A DNA stretch of 54,981 bases, taken from Candidatus Wolfebacteria bacterium RIFOXYD12_FULL_48_21. GTDB lineage: Bacteria > Patescibacteriota > Minisyncoccia > UBA6257 > UBA9933. Below the pieces are notes generated by a model. The model saw only the letters and a list, made by a program, of their open reading frames with translations. It was not told where the DNA came from and did not search any database. Positions 48,715 through 54,981 of the stretch are shown here, piece after piece. A program made the position numbers and the translations under genes. How positions within the stretch are numbered: the stretch's first letter is position 1; each line of letters opens with the position of its first letter. Location: the NCBI GenBank assembly GCA_001793945.1, contig MGIW01000005.1, positions 1 through 54,981 of the forward strand. The letters are read 5' to 3'.

Positions 48715-50124
48715 ATGAAGGACGAGATCGATATGATTCAAATAAAGAACGCCGTTGCAAATAATCTCAAGAATGTGAGCATTGATATTCCGTTAGGGAA
48801 ATTGGTGGCGGTTGTAGGGAAAAGCGGAAGCGGCAAGTCGTCGCTTATATATGATGTGGTGTACAAGGCATCGCAAGGGCACGCCGTGGAAGCGAAAGTG
48901 GGACCGCTGCCGAAGGTATTTGCGGTTGGGCAAAAGGTAAAGCCGACGGGCAAGATGAGTTTGGGAGAGACTAACTTCAAGCGGATGCGCGAAATGGTGG
49001 CGGAGGCAAAGAAAGGCAATCTGCTGATCGTCGACGAACCGTGCGCCGGAATGGCAAAAGAGGACAGGGAGAACATTTTGAAGATACTGAAAGACATTGT
49101 GCGAAAAGGCATATCGGTCATTATGGTAGAACATAGCAAAGATATGATCGTCGGCGCGGATCATGTTATCGAGTTTGGGCCGCATTCGGGGGCAAAAGGA
49201 GGCGAGGTAATCTTTCAAGGTTCGATCGCGCAATTTAAAAAGGCAAAAACGCCTACCGCGCTCTATGCGTTCTCGGATAAGGCGGGGAGCGTTGATTATG
49301 AAAGAAAGCCGAGCGATAGGGCAAAGGCCATGCAAAAGAAATGGCTGACGATCACGGGCATCGATAAGCATGTGATAAAGAACGGCGGAATCAGTTTTCC
49401 GTTGGGTAGTTTGGTGTGCGTTTCCGGGAGCATGGGGACGGGTAAATCGACATTGCTTTCCGTTGTCTACGGCGCCTTGTTTAAAGGAAAGAATGCATGG
49501 AAGATGCGACAAGGATTCAGGTCGATAGAGGGCAAAACGAATGTCAGGCGCTCCTATTTTGTCGACCAATCATTATTGAGCCAAATAGCCACAAGCACGC
49601 CGGCAACCTATGTGGGCATATGGGATAGCATCCGGGATGTATACGCAAAGCTTCCGGAGAGCAAAAAAATGAAATTGCATAAAACACACTTCAGTTTTAA
49701 TGCGAAAATAAATAAAGAAACGGAACAAAGGGTAGGCCGCGCGATATATAAGAGCAAGTCCATTTTTGATGTGCTGAACATGACTATCGATGAAGCTGCG
49801 GGATTGTTCGCCGACATTCCGCTGGTCGTTCGGAAGCTTGGGTTTTTGCAGGAAGTCGGTTTGGGGTATCTGGAGCTGGGCCAGCGTTCAAATACGCTCA
49901 GCGGAGGAGAGGCGCAGCGGGTGCGCTTGGCAAAGATACTGTCAAAAAAACTGGGCGACCGATGCATTTATATTTTGGATGTGCCGTCGCGCGGCTTGCA
50001 CCTGAGCGACCTGCCGACATTGATGAAGGTCTTGCAAAAGATCATCGACAAGAACAACACGGTGCTGATAGCGGAAAACAGGGAAGAGCTGATCAATAAC
50101 TGCGACCATGTTATAAGGCTATGA
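48715..50124 (+). CDS. Half-size UvrA-like ABC ATPase
   Basis: 469 residues, about half of UvrA. There are two ABC modules: first Walker A VVGKSGSGKSSLIYDVVYKA with Walker B LLIVDEPCAG but no LSGGE-type signature (it reads MSLGETNFKRM); second Walker A GSMGTGKSTLLSVVYGAL with signature TLSGGEAQRVRLAK. The UvrB-binding and insertion domains and their zinc fingers are gone or shrunken. It resembles UvrA2/drug-resistance UvrA-like proteins; a repair role with the neighbouring EndoQ is possible. An alternative ATG lies at 48733. No SD. Confidence 0.75.
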   Translation: MKDEIDMIQIKNAVANNLKNVSIDIPLGKLVAVVGKSGSGKSSLIYDVVYKASQGHAVEAKVGPLPKVFAVGQKVKPTGKMSLGETNFKRMREMVAEAKKGNLLIVDEPCAGMAKEDRENILKILKDIVRKGISVIMVEHSKDMIVGADHVIEFGPHSGAKGGEVIFQGSIAQFKKAKTPTALYAFSDKAGSVDYERKPSDRAKAMQKKWLTITGIDKHVIKNGGISFPLGSLVCVSGSMGTGKSTLLSVVYGALFKGKNAWKMRQGFRSIEGKTNVRRSYFVDQSLLSQIATSTPATYVGIWDSIRDVYAKLPESKKMKLHKTHFSFNAKINKETEQRVGRAIYKSKSIFDVLNMTIDEAAGLFADIPLVVRKLGFLQEVGLGYLELGQRSNTLSGGEAQRVRLAKILSKKLGDRCIYILDVPSRGLHLSDLPTLMKVLQKIIDKNNTVLIAENREELINNCDHVIRL

Positions 50125-50173
50125 TGGCGAACAGGGGGTATAGGTATGCGGTAGCAGAGGGTGTCATGCGGAC

Positions 50174-50202
50174 TTGACTTTTATTTGACAATTTGGTACA
50201 AA
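50174..50202 (+). promoter_or_regulatory. Promoter region of the DGR variable protein
   Basis: TTGACT (50174-50179), 17 nt, TACAAA (50197-50202) with an upstream TGG; an overlapping TTGACA (50185) with TTATAT at 19 nt is an alternative. Confidence 0.5.
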
Positions 50203-50242
50203 TATAGCGTTATATTGAACATTTAAAACCTTGTATAAAAAG

Positions 50243-50294
50243 ATGAGGCGAGTAGTTAGGAGGTTTAAGAAAGCCTTTTGACTACTCGCCTCAT
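50243..50294 (+). promoter_or_regulatory. Long hairpin in the 5' leader of the variable protein
   Basis: ATGAGGCGAGTAGT pairs perfectly with ACTACTCGCCTCAT (14 bp, 24-nt loop). A second small hairpin (CCTGC TTAG GCAGG) and an AAGGAG SD follow. It may regulate or stabilise the mRNA. Confidence 0.7.
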
Positions 50295-50353
50295 GAGAGC
50301 CGGGTCCTGCTTAGGCAGGCAAAATCAATTCTTCCGAAAAGGAGATGATGACG

Positions 50354-51262
50354 ATGAATGCATTGATCACATCAAGGGACCCCAATGGCCGGCAGGCAAC
50401 GAGTCTGTTCGAAGCCGCCTACAACAAGGCAAAGCTCGACGACCTTAGAGCGCAGCTGCTCAACGAGAAAGGTGGCGAGCTCCAGGCCGGCATCATCAAG
50501 CTCATCAACGAGCTGACGATGTCCAACCAGTACGCCAGCGAAGAAACGAAGTCCAACTACACCTACCCGTCGGAATACAAGGGGCCCAAACCGATCCAGC
50601 AGCAGATTGTGGCGATTGCCGACATCTTCAAACTTGATCCGGTCCACGCCCTTGAGTTCGCGAAAAATCTTCCCGAACTCAGATCGTTCGTTCCTAAAGA
50701 TGCTTTGGAGTGGACGGGCTGGTTTGCCATTCCCTCGATTGATGCCCTGGCCACCCGGTTTTTCCCGGAGGTCACCGACCCGGCCGAGAAGTACTGCCGT
50801 GCAATCATGCTCATCCACGAGAAGCTCGCCGCAACGAGGTCGTTCTACAACTGCCGCGAAGGGCAGATCGACAAGGAGCACCTGCAGATGCATGTCCGCA
50901 CTGTCGCTGCCATAGAGACCATCCAGGAAGCCCAGAAGGGCGATATCATGGTGATTGCCGCCCAGCTCGGTATGCGCCATCGTGGCCGCAGTGGCCGCAG
51001 AGCTCGTGAAGTCTTCTCGGCCAACGAGTTCGGCCTCAGTTCGCTGATGGTCGGCTCTATCGCCCTGGCTCATCCGGAACGGTTCGTTCGCAGCGAAGAG
51101 CTTGATATCGACTGCGCCGGAGACGAATGGTCCTCCGGGGGTGATGGCCAGTTCGGCAGGGCTCCGCTCTTCTTCTTCAGCGACGGGCTCGGGTTCGACG
51201 CGGTCGATCTCGACTACTTCCGCGACCTCTTTGGCTCTGGCTCCGCCTTTCTCTCGCAGTAA
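50354..51262 (+). CDS. DGR variable (target) protein
   Basis: 302 residues from the ATG at 50354, placed 9 nt after GGAG (earlier in-frame ATG at 50345). The N-terminal ~225 residues are helical and not recognised. The C-terminal variable region begins at about residue 261 (SGGDGQFGRAPLFFF) and ends FGSGSAFLSQ, aligned with the template repeat. No signal peptide is seen, so the ligand may be internal or export may be unusual. The gene is GC-richer, with mostly C-ending codons, unlike most of the window. It has a terminator. Confidence 0.85.
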   Translation: MNALITSRDPNGRQATSLFEAAYNKAKLDDLRAQLLNEKGGELQAGIIKLINELTMSNQYASEETKSNYTYPSEYKGPKPIQQQIVAIADIFKLDPVHALEFAKNLPELRSFVPKDALEWTGWFAIPSIDALATRFFPEVTDPAEKYCRAIMLIHEKLAATRSFYNCREGQIDKEHLQMHVRTVAAIETIQEAQKGDIMVIAAQLGMRHRGRSGRRAREVFSANEFGLSSLMVGSIALAHPERFVRSEELDIDCAGDEWSSGGDGQFGRAPLFFFSDGLGFDAVDLDYFRDLFGSGSAFLSQ

Positions 51263-51264
51263 CT
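51134..51264 (+). repeat. DGR variable repeat (VR)
   Basis: About 131 bp aligned at a constant 530-bp offset with the TR at 51664. I count about 20 differences where the TR base is A and one (stop codon TAA against TCA) at the 3' edge where it is not. The 3' GGCTCTGGCTCCGCCTTTCT is identical in both, as expected for the initiation region. Confidence 0.93.
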
Positions 51265-51291
51265 TTGCATTTTGTGCGCTTGAACTTTTTG

Positions 51292-51309
51292 ATCCGTCAG
51301 CTGACGGAT
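51292..51309. repeat. Palindrome near the VR end
   Basis: ATCCGTCAGCTGACGGAT, a perfect 18-bp palindrome 28 bp after the VR. The same core occurs elsewhere as part of the dispersed repeats, so a DGR role is uncertain. Confidence 0.55.
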
Positions 51310-51335
51310 TGATCCTTGAGTTCGGCGCAACATAC

Positions 51336-51371
51336 AGGCCATCCGCGTTCCGCGTGGGTGGCCTTTTTTTG
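51336..51371 (+). terminator. Terminator of the variable protein gene
   Basis: AGGCCATCCGCG TTC CGCGTGGGTGGCCT hairpin with seven T. Confidence 0.88.
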
Positions 51372-51396
51372 ATTTTGAAAAAATTTTATGTATACT
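51369..51396 (+). promoter_or_regulatory. Probable promoter of the template RNA
   Basis: TTGATT (51369-51374), 16 nt, TATACT (51391-51396) just after the terminator. It would give a TR RNA beginning about 260 nt before the TR. 51397-51663 has no gene I can support. Confidence 0.5.
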
Positions 51397-51663
51397 CAAA
51401 TTCAGATGGGGTTAATGGACGGCAGTTTACGGATTGCCGGCACCGCGTCCGCTCTTCAATAAAAACAACCGGAGTTCTCTTGATTACGGTTAAGGGGAGT
51501 GCGTTGCATTGGAGGGATACTGCTTGCTTTAGTCTGGCGCGGATGTTTTGTCTCAAAACTGTGCCGCCGATAAAATTCAGGATAAAAAGAATATAGCCCG
51601 ATGTCCTTAAAAATATCAGAAGTAAATCTTGATATCCGGTGATGCTGATGGGCGAAAGCAATA

Positions 51664-51794
51664 TCCGAGGGTGATGGCCAGTTCGACAAGGCTCCGATCT
51701 TCAACTTCAACGACAAGCTCAAGTTCGACGCGAACGATCTCGACAACTTCAACGACAACTATGGCTCTGGCTCCGCCTTTCTCTCGAAGTCACT
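51664..51794 (+). repeat. DGR template repeat (TR)
   Basis: About 131 bp, rich in AAC/AAG/GAC codons in the VR frame, non-coding. It serves as the RNA template that is copied with errors at adenines into the VR. Confidence 0.93.
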
Positions 51795-51806
51795 CTTCAA
51801 TGCTAT

Positions 51807-51837
51807 AACAATACCCGCTATATTAGCGGGTATTGTT
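51807..51837. other. Strong hairpin between TR and avd
   Basis: AACAATACCCGCTA TAT TAGCGGGTATTGTT, 14-bp perfect stem with a 3-nt loop. There is no T run on the + strand. It may end the avd transcript or be part of the TR RNA structure needed by the RT. Confidence 0.75.
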
Positions 51838-51847
51838 GAAAAATAGA

Positions 51848-52201
51848 TCACTGGCTGTCTTTTATGGATTTTATCCATCCGCCGAGCATTCTGCCTATCT
51901 CATCAATGTGTTCCTGAAGGAGGATATATTTTTTGGTATCGATCGCCTTGATATCTTTGGCAAGACGGACGAATATTCTGAACATGTTTATTTCCGTGCT
52001 CGCCTTCTCAAGAAAAGGCAGCTTCTGCTGTTTAGGGACTTGTCCGCCGATCATGATATGTTCCATGATATCCAAAAGCATGTTTTCGCATTTTTGCCAC
52101 AAGGCGTAACGGTCTTGTTTTGGAACAGTCTGCCGGATGGCGTAAAAGGTTTTGTATAGCTCATAGGTTTTTTTGAAGATGGGGATGTCGAGATCGTTCA
52201 T
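51848..52201 (-). CDS. avd: DGR accessory protein Avd
   Basis: 117 residues, all helical (IFKKTYELYKTFYAIRQTVP; EKASTEINMFRIFVRLAKDI; EIGRMLGGWIKSI), the four-helix bundle of Avd and the 23S intervening-sequence proteins. Avd binds the RT and TR RNA and is needed for retrohoming. It is on the opposite strand from TR and RT, and its start is 17 bp from the RT start. The minus-strand gene would be antisense to a read-through TR-RT transcript. Confidence 0.85.
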   Translation of the reverse strand: MNDLDIPIFKKTYELYKTFYAIRQTVPKQDRYALWQKCENMLLDIMEHIMIGGQVPKQQKLPFLEKASTEINMFRIFVRLAKDIKAIDTKKYILLQEHIDEIGRMLGGWIKSIKDSQ

Positions 52202-52218
52202 GGTTGTAGTTGGTTATT

Positions 52219-53338
<1,120 letters not shown>

Positions 53339-53361
53339 AATAGGGGTACATAGTATTTTCC

Positions 53362-53390
53362 TTGTCCCATACCTCATTTCCCCTTATACT
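53362..53390 (+). promoter_or_regulatory. Promoter of the M50 protease, leaderless
   Basis: TTGTCC (53362-53367), 17 nt, TATACT (53385-53390), ending 6 nt before the ATG. Confidence 0.7.
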
Positions 53391-53396
53391 CTTGGT

Positions 53397-53966
53397 ATGG
53401 TTATTCCATTTTTCTACTTATTTGTATTTTTATTTGCGGCAATCATTCACGAGGTCGCGCATGGCGCAATGGCGTATAAGTTGGGCGATCCGACCGCAAA
53501 GGACGCGGGGCGTTTGACATTGAATCCGATACGGCACATCGATCCGGTCGGGTCCATATTGCTGCCAGTAATGCTCTACCTGTTTCAGAGTCCGATCCTG
53601 TTCGGCTGGGCGAAGCCGGTGCCGTTCAACCCGATGTTCTTGAAAAACCCGAAGCGCGATGGCGGACTGATTGCGCTGGCAGGGCCGGTAAGTAACTTTG
53701 CGGTAGCGGCGGTCTTTTATGCCATTACGACGGGAATGTCGGTTTTTGGCGTGATCATACCAAACTTGCCGACATTTTTATCCATTATCATCTTTGTGAA
53801 TGTATGGCTTGGCATCATTAACCTTGTCCCATTGCCGCCACTCGATGGTTCAAAGGTATTGTTCATGCTGTTGCCGAAAAAATGGCACGGCGTCGAGCTG
53901 TTTTTGGAAAAAAATGGGCCGATATTGCTGATGATTCTTATTCTCATGCTCTTGTTTGTCTTCTGA
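53397..53966 (+). CDS. Site-2 protease-like M50 metalloprotease
   Basis: 189 residues from the leaderless ATG at 53397. HEVAHGAMAYKLGDPTAK has the HExxH site in the first transmembrane region. The conserved LAGPVSNF and LVPLPPLDGSKV (NPDG-like, second Asp) motifs follow. There are about five membrane segments, with no PDZ domain. It probably cleaves membrane proteins within the bilayer. Its substrate is unknown. Confidence 0.9.
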   Translation: MVIPFFYLFVFLFAAIIHEVAHGAMAYKLGDPTAKDAGRLTLNPIRHIDPVGSILLPVMLYLFQSPILFGWAKPVPFNPMFLKNPKRDGGLIALAGPVSNFAVAAVFYAITTGMSVFGVIIPNLPTFLSIIIFVNVWLGIINLVPLPPLDGSKVLFMLLPKKWHGVELFLEKNGPILLMILILMLLFVF

Positions 53967-53970
53967 GCGA

Positions 53971-54052
53971 GGCTATGTCATTCCGAGTGAATCCGTCAGC
54001 CGACGGAGAAATCGAGGAATCTGCAGATCCCTCGGCAAGCTCGGGATGACAA
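53971..54052. repeat. Dispersed palindromic repeat
   Basis: GTCATTCCGAGTGAATCCGT with CAGCCGACGG, ending CTCGGGATGACAATA. Confidence 0.7.
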
Positions 54053-54078
54053 TATATGAATAACATGGGCTTCCAAGC

Positions 54079-54115
54079 TGTCAAATGTGCCTCGTGAGGC
54101 GCATTTGTTTTTTAG
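54079..54115 (+). terminator. Intrinsic terminator after the M50 gene
   Basis: CAAATGTGCCTC GTGA GGCGCATTTG with TTTTTT; one non-Watson-Crick pair. Confidence 0.8.
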
Positions 54116-54152
54116 GGGGGCTTTTGATAAAATCAGGGTAACGCATTACGGT

Positions 54153-54611
54153 ATGACCAACAGAGTGACAGTGCAAAGCATCGATAAGAAGTTTGAGGCG
54201 CTCAGGCGTCCGGTACAACAAAAAGTACTGGCCATTCTTGCGGCCCTTAAAAAAGAAAATGTTTCGATAGATGTATTGTTGTTGGGAAACAGACAGATGC
54301 GCACATTGAACAGGCTTTATCGGGGAAAAGATTCTTCGACAAATGTATTGAGTTTTGAGGAGCCGAAACAATTCGTGTATCCGAAGGAAGAAATACGCAG
54401 AAAAGGGGAGATCTATTTGAACCCGGAAATGTCGAGCGATTGGTGGACGAAGCGGAATAAAAAGAAATCAGCTGAATTTTTGGGAATCGATTTTCTTTTG
54501 GTCCATGGCGTGTTGCACTTGTTTGGATTCGATCACATTGTTGGCACCGACGCCGTAAAAATGGAACGGAAAGAAACGGCGATCATGAAATTATTAGAAA
54601 TTAAGAATTAG
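54153..54611 (+). CDS. ybeY: Endoribonuclease YbeY
   Basis: 152 residues from ATG 54153. The zinc site VHGVLHLFGFDH is intact and LNRLYRGKDSSTNVLSFEE is the conserved family start of the core. YbeY matures the 16S rRNA 3' end and takes part in ribosome quality control, which is of interest given the odd 16S 3' end here. No SD. The gene is followed by a heptamer tract (GAAATTA type, 54598-54625) and ftsA. Confidence 0.93.
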   Translation: MTNRVTVQSIDKKFEALRRPVQQKVLAILAALKKENVSIDVLLLGNRQMRTLNRLYRGKDSSTNVLSFEEPKQFVYPKEEIRRKGEIYLNPEMSSDWWTKRNKKKSAEFLGIDFLLVHGVLHLFGFDHIVGTDAVKMERKETAIMKLLEIKN

Positions 54612-54636
54612 AAATTAGAAATTTTTATCACCCCTC

Positions 54637-54981
54637 ATGTTTATCACTGCACTTGATCTTGGAACGGCGGAAATAAAATTGGCGGTCGCGGAAGTCGGTA
54701 AAGACGGTAAATTGTCGATCCTCGAAATGGTAAAGGTGCCGTCCGGGGGAGTGAACAAAGGAGAGGTGACCGATGTGGAAGCGGCAACGGCCGCACTTGA
54801 AGCGGCATTCGATGAAATAGCGGGCATCGATAAGTCCGTGTTGGATAATCTGTTTGTGAACATTAACGGCAGGCGCGTTGTGGTAAGCGGTTCGCGTGGC
54901 ATCGCGGCCGTTTCACGCGGAACAAATGAAATAGGGCAGGAAGACATGGATCGCGCCATTGCAGGAGCGGAAGCTATTAAG
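54637..54981 (+). CDS. ftsA: Cell division protein FtsA, 5' part only
   Basis: 115 codons, running off the window end. FITALDLGTAEIKLAVAEVG is the phosphate-1 motif of the FtsA actin fold, and NLFVNINGRRVVVSGSRGIA continues the family's first domain. FtsA tethers FtsZ to the membrane. The ATG has no SD and follows heptamer-like DNA. Confidence 0.85.
   Translation, partial: MFITALDLGTAEIKLAVAEVGKDGKLSILEMVKVPSGGVNKGEVTDVEAATAALEAAFDEIAGIDKSVLDNLFVNINGRRVVVSGSRGIAAVSRGTNEIGQEDMDRAIAGAEAIK

Noticed and set aside
51292-51309. Palindrome after the VR as the DGR cruciform
   Set aside because: Its core matches the dispersed CCGTCAGCTGACGG repeats found elsewhere (for example about 42420), so its place near the VR may be chance.

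Overview
The window looks like a chromosomal segment of a Candidate Phyla Radiation (Patescibacteria) bacterium, probably Parcubacteria-like. It has compact conserved genes (rplY, prfA, rpmE, gatB, miaA, rnhB, ftsK, recA, ybeY, ftsA), a minimal type IV pilus operon, a 16S rRNA gene standing alone, and TGA used as a normal stop. Assignment to a named phylum needs a 16S tree.

Layout. 0-4.5 kb: an IS30-type transposase remnant, a nitroreductase-family protein, a methyltransferase-like protein and a membrane histidine kinase. 4.5-14.6 kb: an accessory island. Fragments of the kinase gene's 3' end recur six more times, each ending at the kinase stop codon, with unrelated cargo between them. The cargo includes a microviridin-type (graspetide) ATP-grasp ligase with its precursor, a radical SAM/SPASM enzyme with a four-cysteine precursor, two other small secretable-sized peptides or proteins, an M16 peptidase, three HExxH proteins, a possible TIKI/TraB-like protein and a sigma-region-2-like protein. 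An ABC exporter follows the last fragment. I read this as a peptide-natural-product island built by repeated insertion at, or exchange through, the kinase 3' end.

14.6-25.3 kb: ABC exporter, ribosomal protein bL25, a coiled-coil lytic transglycosylase, an RF1 lacking its first domain, a HEPN/MNT/HepT/HicB toxin-antitoxin-like cluster, two folded intergenic elements, bL31 and a large surface protein. 25.5-27.35 kb: 16S rRNA with a consensus promoter, a processing stalk and its own terminator. Its 3' end seems to lack the anti-Shine-Dalgarno sequence. 27.5-37.4 kb: small membrane protein, response regulator and type IV pilus genes (pilin, PilB, PilC, minor pilins, PilM-PilN fusion). 37.4-50.1 kb: ParB-like protein, tRNA-Gly, gatB, miaA, a probable non-coding RNA, rnhB, ftsK, a RodZ-like protein, recA, an EndoQ-type nuclease and a half-size UvrA paralogue.

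50.2-53.3 kb: a diversity-generating retroelement (DGR) with variable protein, variable repeat (VR), template repeat (TR), Avd and reverse transcriptase (RT). VR and TR differ almost only at template adenines. The RT is split into two frames by a 71-nt GA dinucleotide tract that could act as a slippage switch. 53.4 kb to the end: M50 protease, YbeY and the start of FtsA.

Two expression styles coexist. Most housekeeping genes have no Shine-Dalgarno (SD) sequence and several have a -10 hexamer 6-7 nt before the start codon (leaderless mRNAs), which fits the altered 16S tail. The peptide cassettes and a few other accessory genes have consensus promoters, leaders and strong SD sequences, suggesting a different origin. 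Intergenic spacers are rich in dispersed palindromic repeats and degenerate heptanucleotide tandem repeats. One palindromic repeat has inserted in frame into the EndoQ gene.
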